From assembly GCF_016743815.1 (NCBI RefSeq), contig NZ_CP061035.1, positions 870,501-934,500 on the forward strand: a DNA stretch of 64,000 nucleotides, written 5' to 3'. Positions 54,702 through 63,494 of the stretch are shown here, piece after piece; the stretch's first letter is position 1; every line of letters starts with the position of its first letter. The notes under the pieces are model-generated. The model searched no databases, was not told the DNA's origin, and was given only the letters and a program-made list of their open reading frames with translations. Source of the stretch: Sphingomonas aliaeris. Lineage in GTDB: Bacteria > Pseudomonadota > Alphaproteobacteria > Sphingomonadales > Sphingomonadaceae. A program made the translations under genes and the position numbers.

Positions 54702-55037
54702 GTGACCGGCGAAAACGGCGAGGACGGACACAAAGCGTTCTACATCCACATCGAAGCCAGGCCGGGTAAGGAAGATGATGTCGTGCAGATGCTGCGTGAC
54801 ATATACGGGTGCGTACTGGACGAGTCAGCGACAGGCCCCTGGTTCGGCGTGCGCTACTCCCCTACGACGTTCGGTATCTTCGAGGCGTTCCCCAACATCG
54901 CGGGCCGGGACGCGCATGTGGTCGGTGGAGGCGGCGATATCTTCCGCGACAACTCCCGCGTGAATGAGATTCTCACGTCTCCCGCCCACGTCTACCGGGT
55001 AGATGTGCTTCGCAATAAGGCAGCGGTCGGGACTTAG
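54702..55037 (+). CDS. antibiotic biosynthesis monooxygenase-like (ABM) protein
   Basis: 111 residues, GTG start. FYIHIEARPGKEDDVVQMLRDIYGCV...GPWFGVRYSPTTFGIFEAF matches the dimeric alpha/beta ABM fold; members include quinol monooxygenases and haem-degrading or stress proteins. No catalytic claim is possible. The 230 bases before it hold nothing recognisable. Confidence 0.65.
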   Translation: MTGENGEDGHKAFYIHIEARPGKEDDVVQMLRDIYGCVLDESATGPWFGVRYSPTTFGIFEAFPNIAGRDAHVVGGGGDIFRDNSRVNEILTSPAHVYRVDVLRNKAAVGT

Positions 55038-55090
55038 GTGTCGCAGGCAATCGCGGCAAGCTAGGCTGGCGAAATGCCGCCGCGACGCTG

Positions 55091-56638
55091 CTACTGCACG
55101 CCGGCGCCGGACAAGCCCCGCTCGCGCGCCCAGATAACAGCGGCGCTGCGCCTGTTGACGCCGATCTTGGAGTAGATTCTCGCCACATGGTTCCGGATGG
55201 TGTTGTTCGACACGGAAAGCCGATCGGCAATCGCCTTGTCCTCCAGACCCTCGCAGATCAGCTCCAGAACCTCTCGTTCGCGTTGCGTCAATTCGGCGAC
55301 TTGTGGCGGCGGCGCTTTACCGGAGCGTGGATCGCGCAGGTTCGCGAGCTTCTCCATGACCGACCGGCTAAACCAGTTAGTGTCCTTCATCACCGCTTCG
55401 ATCGCTTCGATCAGCTCCAGCTCAGTATGCCGCCGAGCAGTGATGTCTTGATAGAGCCAGAGGATAGATTTCTCGTCGCGCAGGCTGATCCGTTCGGCGG
55501 AGAGCAAGCATTCGATCGCATCGCCTTCCTTGTGCAACAACCGAACGTCGCAGTTACGAACGCCGCCGTGATGCGCGATCTCCTCCTCGACATGCAGGCG
55601 CTGCTCGGCGTCATTCCAGAGCTCCAGTTCGTCCGGAGCGCGGCCGATGCTTGATGCGATGGGGTAGCCAGTCATACGCGCGAACGCCTCATTAGCTTCG
55701 ATGATGCGGTGCCCGTCGAGCGAGGTCAGGACCATCGCGACGGGAGCCATGTTGAAGACCGTAGCGAAATGCTTCTCGCCGGCGCGGAGCGCGGTCTCCG
55801 CCTTTCGCCTCGGCTCGAGGTCCGCAAACGTGAACAGCATGCACGGCTCATCAGCGAGTTCGATCGGTTGTCCCGCCACGATCACCAGCTTGCCGTGCCC
55901 TTTGGGCAGCGGAAGCTCGGCCTCCATCTGCGGTATGGTCCGCCCGGCGGCAAGCCGCTCCTGGGCAAGCTCGCGCCGCTCTGCATTGTAGAAGATGTCG
56001 AACTCGTAGAGGTTCTTTCCAATGACGAGGTCACGGGCGAGCCCGGCAAGCTCGAGGAAGCCCTGGTTGACCTTGACGAAGCGCTGATCGGCTAGCCTCG
56101 CGATCATTGCCGGTGCGGGATTGGCTTGGAACATGGCCTCAAAGCGCGCTTCCGCCTCGAAGCGCGCGCTTACGTCCTGAATGACCAGAGCAATGCAGTC
56201 GGGTTCGCCGTCAGGATCGCTCAGCGCGACGGATCGCACCTGATGAACCCAGCGGGGCTCGTCCGTCCCGATCGCGGCCACCTCGACGAGGAGGTTATCG
56301 AACAGCTCGCCGGCCAGCGCGCGCATGATCGGGTAGTGCCGCGTCTGCAGCCTGCGGTGCCGCTCGTCGCGCAGATGGAAGCGGCGACAGAACTCATCGC
56401 TCGTTAGGCCAAGCTCCTCCATCGAGGTCACGCCGTGCATCGCGAGCGCCGCCCTGTTCGCCCAGACGATGGTGCCTGCGGGATCCGTCAGGATAATCCC
56501 TCCGCTCAACCCCTCGATCAGCTGCTCGAGGTGGTGCAGCGTGTTACCCGAGATCACATGAGGAAGCGCCGCGATCGCAGCACCTGGTGCGTTCTGGGGC
56601 GGGGGCACTTCTGTCCCATCCACTGTCTGCGCCACCAT
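55091..56638 (-). CDS. multi-PAS LuxR family transcriptional regulator
   Basis: 515 residues from ATG 56638, which has AAGGAGAAGG upstream. Three PAS domains (about 40-160, 165-280, 285-405; for example GGIILTDPAGTIVWANRAAL and GHRIIEANEAFARMTGYPI), then a LuxR/GerE HTH at the C-terminus (LTQREREVLELICEGLEDKAIADRLSVSNNTIRNHVARIYSKIGV). Likely a cytosolic one-component sensor of redox, light or ligand. Ligand not visible. Confidence 0.82.
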   Translation of the reverse strand: MVAQTVDGTEVPPPQNAPGAAIAALPHVISGNTLHHLEQLIEGLSGGIILTDPAGTIVWANRAALAMHGVTSMEELGLTSDEFCRRFHLRDERHRRLQTRHYPIMRALAGELFDNLLVEVAAIGTDEPRWVHQVRSVALSDPDGEPDCIALVIQDVSARFEAEARFEAMFQANPAPAMIARLADQRFVKVNQGFLELAGLARDLVIGKNLYEFDIFYNAERRELAQERLAAGRTIPQMEAELPLPKGHGKLVIVAGQPIELADEPCMLFTFADLEPRRKAETALRAGEKHFATVFNMAPVAMVLTSLDGHRIIEANEAFARMTGYPIASSIGRAPDELELWNDAEQRLHVEEEIAHHGGVRNCDVRLLHKEGDAIECLLSAERISLRDEKSILWLYQDITARRHTELELIEAIEAVMKDTNWFSRSVMEKLANLRDPRSGKAPPPQVAELTQREREVLELICEGLEDKAIADRLSVSNNTIRNHVARIYSKIGVNRRSAAVIWARERGLSGAGVQ

Positions 56639-56920
56639 CCCTTCTCCTTCGCGTTGTACAGCCAAGCACAGTCCGGATTCCGAAGAACCTACACTGCACA
56701 TGGTTCCCCAAAGCACCAGCTTTCAGAGCTGGCGATGCACCCCCCGTTTTGATGCAAATGCACTATGGCCGTTGAAACCAGCGGTATTCCCCAACGGACC
56801 CTTCGACCCAAGACGACGTTGAGCACGGCGAGACACTTATCCGGGAAGTGCGATGTCGCCTGCCTATTCACATAAAATGATTGCCAAGGGTAATGACTTC
56901 GCAAGAGTCTGGGTGTCGCG

Positions 56921-57307
56921 ATGAGCGATAACATAGATCAGACGCGGACTATCCCGGTCATTGAAGAACAGCCCGTTATTGGGCGGCGTGAAGTTGAAAC
57001 CGACCACGTCCGGGTGCGCACCGTCGTCGAGGAAAAGCACACCGATGTCGTCGCGCGCCTTTCCCGCGAAGAGCTGCTGGTTGAGCGCCGCAAGGTTGAG
57101 CGGGAGGTAGCCACTCCTCCTGCACCCGTCGAGGAAGGGGACACGCTTGTCGTCTCCGTCGTCGAAGAGCGGCTCGTTGTGGAGAAGCGGCTATTCGTAA
57201 TCGAAGAACTCGTGATCCGGCGCGTCGCTCACACAGAAGACGTGCACATTCCCACCACGCTCAAGACGATGCGCGCCATTGTCGAGCAGGACAGCGTTCA
57301 GCCGTAA
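56921..57307 (+). CDS. DUF2382 (YsnF/AvaK C-terminal) protein
   Basis: 128 residues. Strongly charged beta-rich repeats IPVIEEQPVIGRREVETDHVRVRT...VEERLVVEKRLFVIEELVIRR define DUF2382, a stress-related domain resembling the PRC-barrel partner domains. First gene of a long stress run on this strand. Confidence 0.8.
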   Translation: MSDNIDQTRTIPVIEEQPVIGRREVETDHVRVRTVVEEKHTDVVARLSREELLVERRKVEREVATPPAPVEEGDTLVVSVVEERLVVEKRLFVIEELVIRRVAHTEDVHIPTTLKTMRAIVEQDSVQP

Positions 57308-57324
57308 TAACAGGAGAGACTTTG

Positions 57325-57954
57325 ATGGCAGGACCAAACGACCACAAGGATGGAGCGCCGAGGCACATCCACATCGAGAAGGGCAAGAAGTTCAACTGGC
57401 TGCCTTGGCTGCTGCTTGGCCTTGGCCTGCTCGCTTTGTTGTTCGCGCTGAGCCGCTGCAACCGCGAAGAGCCGGTTGCGGTCGCGCCAGCTCCCGCGCC
57501 GACCGCTGCTCCCACCGAAGTCGTCGCTGCCACGCCGAATGCGGCTCGGTCGAATGCGCTCGTCGGCACGTCTGGTCTTGGCGCCTATCTCGGCGGCACC
57601 GAGGCGCTGCCGCGGACCTTCACGTTCGAGAAGCTGAACTTCGACACCGCCAAGAGCGACATCCGTGCCGCCGACGCCGCCGAGATCGACCAGGTCGCCA
57701 CGACGCTGAAGCAGTACGGCACCGCTAAGATCCGGATCGCAGGCTACGCTGACTCGCGGGGCTCTGATCCGGTTAACATGGCGCTCGGCAAGGCCCGGGC
57801 TAACAGCGTCAAAAATGCGCTGGTTGCTAAAGGCATCGATGCCGGTCGCATCGAAACTGTCTCCGGCGGCGAGTCCGATCCGGTGGACACCAATGCGTCC
57901 GCAGGTGGCCGCTTCGAAAACCGGCGCACCGAGCTCGTCGTCACGGCGCGCTGA
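57325..57954 (+). CDS. OmpA family protein with inner-membrane anchor
   Basis: 209 residues: a single membrane helix (FNWLPWLLLGLGLLALLFAL, about residues 25-44), a Pro/Ala linker, and an OmpA-like peptidoglycan-binding domain (LNFDTAKSDIR...IRIAGYADSRGSDPVNMALGKARANSVKNAL...ENRRTELVV). AGGAGAG precedes the ATG. It probably ties the envelope to peptidoglycan. Confidence 0.86.
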   Translation: MAGPNDHKDGAPRHIHIEKGKKFNWLPWLLLGLGLLALLFALSRCNREEPVAVAPAPAPTAAPTEVVAATPNAARSNALVGTSGLGAYLGGTEALPRTFTFEKLNFDTAKSDIRAADAAEIDQVATTLKQYGTAKIRIAGYADSRGSDPVNMALGKARANSVKNALVAKGIDAGRIETVSGGESDPVDTNASAGGRFENRRTELVVTAR

Positions 57955-57983
57955 ACCAACCACAAACTGAAGGAGTGAAGACC

Positions 57984-58832
57984 ATGTCCAGCACCATTAC
58001 TGCTCTGTTTGACACGCGGGCGGACGCCGAGCGCGCCAAGGAGCGCCTCAAGAGCGCCCGCGTCGACGCCGATCACGTCCATCTGCACGACAAGTCGAGC
58101 ACCGGCTACAAGGATAGCGGCTACTCGACGCACCAAGACCGGGGTTTCTGGGACTCGATCAAGAACGCGTTCGTCCCCGACGAGGACCGCCACACCTACG
58201 AGGAAGGCGTCCGCCGCGGCGGCGTGCTGCTCACCGCCGACGTCGATGACGACTGCGTCGACGAGGCCGTGAAGGTGCTCGAGGAAGCCAACACAGTCGA
58301 TATCGACGACCGTTCCAACCAGTGGAAGGCCAAGGGCTGGGATTATGCCGGTGGGACCGGCGCCGGTGCCGGGCTGGGTGCGCTGAGCGAGACGGATCGC
58401 ACCGACCGCGATGTGGGTAATCGCGAGGAGGTGATCCCGGTCGTCGAGGAACAGCTCGTCGTCGGCAAGCGCGACGTCAGCCGTGGCGGCGTCCGCGTCC
58501 GCTCCTATGTAACGGAGACGCCCGTCCATGAGCAGATCCGGCTGCGCAACGAGCAGATCAACGTCGAGCGCCGCACCGTCGACCAGCCGCTGTCGGCAGC
58601 CGATGCCGACGCGTTCCGCGAGCGGACGATCGACATGACGGCGACGGGCGAAGAGGCCGTCGTCGGCAAGACCGCCCGCGTGGTCGAAGAGGTCGTCGTC
58701 TCGAAGACGGCCGAGACCCACGTCGAGGACGTCGAGGACACGGTCCGCAAGACCGATGTCGAGATCGATCGAGATACCGATGTCGAGACGAGCACGGGCT
58801 CGACCTTCGGTTCCACCGACAAGCGTATCTAA
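57984..58832 (+). CDS. GSP17M-like plus DUF2382 stress protein (YsnF-like)
   Basis: 282 residues from ATG 57984 with AAGGAG 8 bases upstream. N-terminal part (TALFDTRADAERAKERLKSARVDADHVHLHD...YEEGVRRGGVLLTADVDDD) is GSP17M/YflT-like; the C-terminal part (VIPVVEEQLVVGKRDVSRGGVRVRSYVTETPVHEQIRL...) is DUF2382. It combines the domains found separately at 24760 and 56921. Confidence 0.82.
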   Translation: MSSTITALFDTRADAERAKERLKSARVDADHVHLHDKSSTGYKDSGYSTHQDRGFWDSIKNAFVPDEDRHTYEEGVRRGGVLLTADVDDDCVDEAVKVLEEANTVDIDDRSNQWKAKGWDYAGGTGAGAGLGALSETDRTDRDVGNREEVIPVVEEQLVVGKRDVSRGGVRVRSYVTETPVHEQIRLRNEQINVERRTVDQPLSAADADAFRERTIDMTATGEEAVVGKTARVVEEVVVSKTAETHVEDVEDTVRKTDVEIDRDTDVETSTGSTFGSTDKRI

Positions 58833-58841
58833 GTCGGTGGT

Positions 58842-58881
58842 GGCCTGCGCGGGTTTGCCCGCGCAGGCCTACGGTCTTTTT
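58842..58881 (+). terminator. Rho-independent terminator after the YsnF-like gene
   Basis: A perfect 12-bp stem GGCCTGCGCGGG / CCCGCGCAGGCC with loop TTTG (58842-58869), followed by a short T-run (58877-58881). Separates the YsnF-like gene from the CmpX-like channel gene. Confidence 0.82.
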
Positions 58882-58901
58882 GAATGAACGGGGAGCTGGC
58901 G

Positions 58902-60284
58902 ATGCAGCCGAACTATGTAACCGCGGACGGCATGATCGCCAGTACGCGCAACCTCGGCGATACCGCCATGCTCTATGCTCAGGAATGGGGTCCGCGTATC
59001 CTCGCGGCCGCCGTCATCCTGCTTATCGGCTATCTGGTGGCTAAGGCCGCCAAGTGGGGCGTCGCTGCGCTCGTCAACAAGACGCCGCTGGCCCGTCATG
59101 CCCATCGCCACTCTGGCGTACCCGAGGCAGCCGGGCGTCACCCCAAAAGCGTCGGCGCTCAGGTCGGTGACGCCGCTTTCTGGATCGTCATCCTGATCGC
59201 CCTCGTCCTTGCAGCGCAGCCGCTCGGGCTCGCTGCCGCCACCAGCCCGATCGGGCGCATGCTCAACGGGTTCGGCGCCGCCATCCCGAACATCATCGGC
59301 GCGGTGCTCATCTTCTTCGTCGGCTATATCGTCGCCAGCGTCGCCAAGAAGGCGATCGAAGCGGTACTGACCGCCGCACGCACCGAGCAGATCGCCGAAC
59401 GCGCCGGTATGCCGAAGGCCGATCCGACCACCCTGCCCCGCATGTTCGGCGGGATCGTCTTCGCGCTCATCATCATCCCGGTCGCGATCGCAGCGCTCGA
59501 TCAACTGAACATCCGCGCGATCTCCGATCCGGCGACGGCGATGCTCCGGATCATTCTCGACAGCATCCCGCACGTCATCGCCGCTGCCATCATCCTGGCG
59601 CTGGCCTATGTGATCGGGCGGTTCGCCTCGCAGCTTCTCGCGCAGTTCCTCAGCAGCACCGGGTTCGACCGGACAATCGCGGCGCTCGGCATCTTCCCGT
59701 CGGCAAGCGCAGGCACAACTACTGCCGCCGGCGTGCCGCCGACTTCTGCCGGTGCGTCGGCCACGCCCGCGCTGGTGCCGTCCAAGCTGCTCGGCAATGC
59801 CGTGTTCGTCGCCATCATCATCTTCGGTCTGATGGAGGCGTTCCGTCAGCTGAACTTCGCCTACGGCTCGCAGATGATGGCCGAGATCCTTACTCTGCTC
59901 GGGTCGGTGATCTTCGGTGCTGTCATCATCGCTGCTGCCGTCGCGATCTCCAAGCTCGTCGCGACTGTGGTGCGGGCGAGCGGCGGAGCAAATGCGGAGT
60001 TGACCGCCAAAATTGTCCAGATCGCCATCATCGTACTCGGGACCGCGATCGGCCTGCGCTTCATGGGGTTGGCCGATGACATCATCAACCTGGCGTTCGG
60101 TCTGATCCTAGGCGCCATCGCCGTCGCCTTCGCCCTGGCCTTCGGGCTGGGCGGCCGGGATGCGGCTGCCAGGATGGTGCAGAAGCTCGCCGGGTCCAGC
60201 GGTGGAGAGTCCATCCCTCCGGCAATGAGCACCACGCTGCGCCCCGGCACCGGCACGCCGCCCAACCAGGGTCCGCAGTCATGA
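58902..60284 (+). CDS. CmpX-like mechanosensitive channel family protein
   Basis: 460 residues from ATG 58902 (GGGGAG upstream; an ATG at 58884 is the alternative). Repeated membrane-helix units (ILAAAVILLIGYLVAKAAKWGVAALV; IIGAVLIFFVGYIVASVAKKAIEAVL; VIAAAIILALAYVIGRFASQLL) are the TM_helix pattern of the CmpX group of MscS-related proteins. A Gly/Ser/Thr-rich loop interrupts the middle. Likely role in membrane tension or envelope stress. Confidence 0.8.
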   Translation: MQPNYVTADGMIASTRNLGDTAMLYAQEWGPRILAAAVILLIGYLVAKAAKWGVAALVNKTPLARHAHRHSGVPEAAGRHPKSVGAQVGDAAFWIVILIALVLAAQPLGLAAATSPIGRMLNGFGAAIPNIIGAVLIFFVGYIVASVAKKAIEAVLTAARTEQIAERAGMPKADPTTLPRMFGGIVFALIIIPVAIAALDQLNIRAISDPATAMLRIILDSIPHVIAAAIILALAYVIGRFASQLLAQFLSSTGFDRTIAALGIFPSASAGTTTAAGVPPTSAGASATPALVPSKLLGNAVFVAIIIFGLMEAFRQLNFAYGSQMMAEILTLLGSVIFGAVIIAAAVAISKLVATVVRASGGANAELTAKIVQIAIIVLGTAIGLRFMGLADDIINLAFGLILGAIAVAFALAFGLGGRDAAARMVQKLAGSSGGESIPPAMSTTLRPGTGTPPNQGPQS

Positions 60285-60637
60285 GGCATCGGCTGCACCT
60301 CGCGGCGGCCGGGTTCGCGCTGGCTCTTGTCGCCGGCTGCGATGGTCCGCGCGAGAATGCCGGTGAAAAGGCGGATGCCGCCGCCAATGCAAGCGGGGGA
60401 GCGCTCGGCGATGGTCCGCAAGAGCGTATCGGCGAGGCTCAGGATCGCACTGCGCGCGATCAAAGCCGCGCGATCGAGGCGCAGGCGGATGCTACGGAGG
60501 ATCGCGCCGACGAGGTCCGCGCAGCGGCCGATCAGCGCGCCGACGCGCTGGAACAGCAAGCCGCCGCTATTCGCAAGGACGCGAAGCAGACCGGAAAGGC
60601 GCTCGACCGGCAGGCCGATGCGATCCGCGGCAAGTGA
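60281..60637 (+). CDS. coiled-coil lipoprotein
   Basis: 118 residues; signal peptide with lipobox ALVAGC (Cys20), then a long charged Ala-rich coiled coil (ERIGEAQDRTARDQSRAIEAQADATEDRADEVRAAADQRADALEQQ). Overlaps the channel gene by 4 bases. Probably a Lpp-like or adhesive outer-membrane lipoprotein. Confidence 0.72.
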   Translation: MRHRLHLAAAGFALALVAGCDGPRENAGEKADAAANASGGALGDGPQERIGEAQDRTARDQSRAIEAQADATEDRADEVRAAADQRADALEQQAAAIRKDAKQTGKALDRQADAIRGK

Positions 60638-61038
60638 TCGCGGTACGCAGCATGGTCCTATCCCGGGCAGCACTGGTCGGGAGCGCGCTGACGCCACTTG
60701 CCGGCTGCGCGACGCCCTCGACCCAGATCGCGACCGCGCTCACCCGCTATGGCCTCGACGCGCAGCGTGCCGGATGCGTAGGCTTGGACCTGTCGTCCCA
60801 TCTGTCGGTTGGCCAGCTCCAGCAGCTCGGCCGTGCCGCCAAGGCGTATCGCGCCAACGACAATGATCCGGCGCATCTGAGTGCCAGCGATCTGATGCGG
60901 GTGGCTACCGAATTGAAGGATCCGACCATCCCACTGGCCGTTGCCGGCGCCAGTGTTCGGTGCGGCGTTGTCGCGGGCAGTTTGAAGCTGGCGCCTCCTC
61001 AGACCTGTCCAGACCAACAAACTCGAAGGAGAGTATGA
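60634..61038 (+). CDS. small lipoprotein
   Basis: 134 residues from GTG 60634 (overlapping the previous stop), or 128 from ATG 60652. Lipobox LAGC near residue 25; the mature part is helical (QIATALTRYGLDAQRAGCVGLDLSSHLSVGQLQQLGRAAKAY). No named family recognised. Same operon. Confidence 0.65.
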   Translation: MIAVRSMVLSRAALVGSALTPLAGCATPSTQIATALTRYGLDAQRAGCVGLDLSSHLSVGQLQQLGRAAKAYRANDNDPAHLSASDLMRVATELKDPTIPLAVAGASVRCGVVAGSLKLAPPQTCPDQQTRRRV

Positions 61039-61589
61039 TGAACGATCCGATGCCACCGAGCCAACCTTCCGCCAGCCCGCCTTTCGGGGGGCAGCTTGGA
61101 ACTCAGCCGCCAGCCGGCGCGCCTGCGGCCGGTGGTTCCACGTCCTCCGCCGCCAGCGGCGCCGCCGAGCAGGCGAAGGAGGTTGCCGGCCAAGCTGCGG
61201 ACAAGGCCTCCTCGCTGGTCGGCCAGGTCAAGGACAAGGCGGTGAGCGCGGTGGAAGGGCAGAAGGCCGGCTTGGCCGACCAGCTTGATAGTCTCGCCGA
61301 GAGCGTCCATCGCTCTGGTGAGCAACTCCACGGGAAACAGGACTGGATCGCCGGCGCGGTCGAGCGCGGCGCTACCGAGCTCTCGACGCTGGCTAGTTCG
61401 CTGCGCGAGAATGACGTCCAGGCGCTGTTCGGCCAGGTGCAGAGCTTCGCCCGCCGACAGCCGGCGGTGTTCATTGGGGCGATGTTCGCGGCGGGCTTCG
61501 GTCTGGCGCGCTTCGGCAAGATCGTCGCCGCCGATGTGTCTCGCGACGACCTCCCCACTTTGCCGGAGATGGGCCATGAGCAACGCTGA
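61035..61589 (+). CDS. helical membrane-tethered stress protein (DUF883/YtjA-like layout)
   Basis: About 184 residues; AAGGAG lies 3 to 6 bases before the two ATGs at 61035 and 61038. A Pro/Gly-rich N-terminus, an amphipathic Ala/Lys helix region (AAEQAKEVAGQAADKASSLVGQVKDKAVSAVEGQK) like late-embryogenesis-type proteins, then a C-terminal membrane helix (RQPAVFIGAMFAAGFGLARFGK). Precedes holin-like and DUF3618 genes, the usual trio. Confidence 0.65.
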   Translation: MMNDPMPPSQPSASPPFGGQLGTQPPAGAPAAGGSTSSAASGAAEQAKEVAGQAADKASSLVGQVKDKAVSAVEGQKAGLADQLDSLAESVHRSGEQLHGKQDWIAGAVERGATELSTLASSLRENDVQALFGQVQSFARRQPAVFIGAMFAAGFGLARFGKIVAADVSRDDLPTLPEMGHEQR

Positions 61590-61971
61590 CCCTCGCGCGC
61601 CTCACACGCTCGGCGAAATTGCCGGCGGTCTCGCCGGGGACGTCCAGGACCTCGTCAAAGGGGAGCTGGCACTCGCCCGCGCCGAGTTCGACGAGAAGCT
61701 GCACGGGCTGCTGGGTGGGGGCATCTCGCTCGTGGGCGGCGCTCTCGTAGCGTTCGCTGGCCTGGTCGTACTGCTCGAGGGCGGTGCGGCCATCCTCGCG
61801 ATGTGGATCCCCGATTGGGCGGCGCTGCTGATCGTCGGTGCCGTGATCATCCTAGTCGGCGGGCTCATCGCCCGCGGCGGCCTTGCCAAGCTGTCGCTGA
61901 AGAACATCACCCCGGATCGGACGACGGCGAGCCTCAGCAAGGACGCCCGCATTCTCAAGGAGCATTTGTAA
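61576..61971 (+). CDS. phage holin family (DUF1469/YqjE-like) protein
   Basis: 131 residues from ATG 61576, overlapping the previous gene by 14 bases. An amphipathic N-terminus (EIAGGLAGDVQDLVKGELALARAEFDEKL) and two membrane helices (LVGGALVAFAGLVVLLEGGAAIL; WAALLIVGAVIILVGGLIA) match the YqjE/Phage_holin_3_6 family. Not a lysis gene; associated with envelope stress loci. Confidence 0.78.
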   Translation: MSNADPRAPHTLGEIAGGLAGDVQDLVKGELALARAEFDEKLHGLLGGGISLVGGALVAFAGLVVLLEGGAAILAMWIPDWAALLIVGAVIILVGGLIARGGLAKLSLKNITPDRTTASLSKDARILKEHL

Positions 61972-63002
61972 TGTCGGAAACGACGGAGACCGACCAGATC
62001 GAGCGCGATCTGGCGAGAACACGAGCGCGCATGGATAATCGGCTCGACGAGCTGCAGGACCGGCTGTCGCCGGGCCAGCTGGTCAATGACGCGTTCGCCT
62101 ACTTCAAAGGTGGCGACGGAGCGGATTTCACCCAGGAGGTCGTGTCGAAGCTGAAGGCCAATCCGCTGCCGGCGCTTCTCACCGGCGTCGGGCTTGCCTG
62201 GCTCATGGCGTCGAGCGGCCGCCAATCAGCGGCCTCGAGCAGGAGCTCTTACCAACCGGACCTAACCAGCCGATTGCGGGACGCGGAGGCTCAGACGGTG
62301 CGGTTGCCCGATGAGCATGTCGACGTGCACGCTGCCCGACTTGATGACGCCCGTGGCCACGTGCTCGGGATCACCCGGAACAGCTCCGATACCGACACCA
62401 GCTACAGCGAGAGGATCAAGGACGCGGTCGCGTCGGCGACGCAGCGCGTTCGCGAGACTGCGCACGACCTCTCGACCGGCACCTCGCACGTTGCGGGCAG
62501 CATCGGCGAGCGCGCCCGGCATCACGCATACGCCACTCAGGAAGGGATGACATCCATAGCACGATCGACGCGCGACACGCTGGTTTCGGCGACCAGCAAC
62601 CCCTTCGCGCTTGGCGCGGTCGCCGCCCTGGTTGGGATCGTTGCCGGCTCGCTGATCCCGACGACCGAGGAAGAAGAGCGTGCGCTCGGCGCGACCGCGG
62701 AAAAGCTGCGTTCGGCTGGCCGCGAGCTCGCACAGGATGTCGTCGATCGCGGTACGCGGGTTGCTTCGGAGTCGCTCGGTGCCGTGAAGGACAGTGCCGA
62801 AGCCCACGGCCTCACTGGCGATAAGCCCGTCGGCGAGATGGTGGCGGACCTGAAAAGCGGCGCTTTGGCCGGTGCCGTCAAGCAGGTTGCGGGCGAAGCG
62901 GTCAGCGCCGGGAAGGACAGCGTCCAGACCCACTTCGCAAGTAGCGGCAACGAAGCAGGTGGTGGTCACCAAAGGAGCAATGACGAGCAGACGTTGCGTT
63001 GA
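61971..63002 (+). CDS. DUF3618 protein
   Basis: 343 residues, ATG within the preceding TAATG. The DUF3618 N-terminus (DQIERDLARTRARMDNRLDELQDRLSPGQLVNDAF) is followed by membrane helix ALLTGVGLAWLMA, a long amphipathic Ala/Thr/Ser region, and a second helix (FALGAVAALVGIVAGSLIP). Last gene of the run that begins at 58902. Confidence 0.78.
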   Translation: MSETTETDQIERDLARTRARMDNRLDELQDRLSPGQLVNDAFAYFKGGDGADFTQEVVSKLKANPLPALLTGVGLAWLMASSGRQSAASSRSSYQPDLTSRLRDAEAQTVRLPDEHVDVHAARLDDARGHVLGITRNSSDTDTSYSERIKDAVASATQRVRETAHDLSTGTSHVAGSIGERARHHAYATQEGMTSIARSTRDTLVSATSNPFALGAVAALVGIVAGSLIPTTEEEERALGATAEKLRSAGRELAQDVVDRGTRVASESLGAVKDSAEAHGLTGDKPVGEMVADLKSGALAGAVKQVAGEAVSAGKDSVQTHFASSGNEAGGGHQRSNDEQTLR

Positions 63003-63138
63003 ATCACAGGCGCGGCCGGCGGCACGCGCCGGCCGACGCGATCAGCATAGCGAGCCGTTCACGCTAAATCGGAGTAAGTGGCGGGGAGTACAGAATGTAG
63101 CTTCTCAGATGATGGATGGGAATCACCGTAGGATCAAA

Positions 63139-63351
63139 TTAAGGGGGCGGTAGCTCGTCGTCGCTGATGCGAGGCCACCAACTGATCTGGTTATCGACGA
63201 CGCCCTGCCGATCAGCGATCTTCATGAACGACTTTTGAGAAAGCTTTGCAATCTGCTGAGCCAAAAAGGCGTAGCCGGGGTCCGAGATATGGTCGGCAGC
63301 GAGTTGCATCGCACCGACTTCTTGGGAGAGCGCATGAAGGTCGATATCCAA
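63139..63351 (-). CDS. possible small helical protein
   Basis: 70 residues (MDIDLHALSQEVGAMQLAADHISDPGYAFLAQQIAKLSQKSF...). Composition is protein-like and the end is acidic, but there is no family match. Other frames overlap it. Confidence 0.4.
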   Translation of the reverse strand: MDIDLHALSQEVGAMQLAADHISDPGYAFLAQQIAKLSQKSFMKIADRQGVVDNQISWWPRISDDELPPP

Positions 63352-63494
63352 TGCGCAGCTCGCATCATGGACATCGAAGACTCTTTTTTGTCGCTATTCA
63401 CCCTACGCGCTCCGGACCGAGCGGGCGTCGAGCTTGAAGCGCAAGTCACTGGCTACGAACACCTCACGGGATAGCCGAAGCGGGTATGACGCTA

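Noticed and set aside
61576..61971. Prophage lysis holin
   Set aside because: No other phage genes nearby; the family is common in envelope stress operons.
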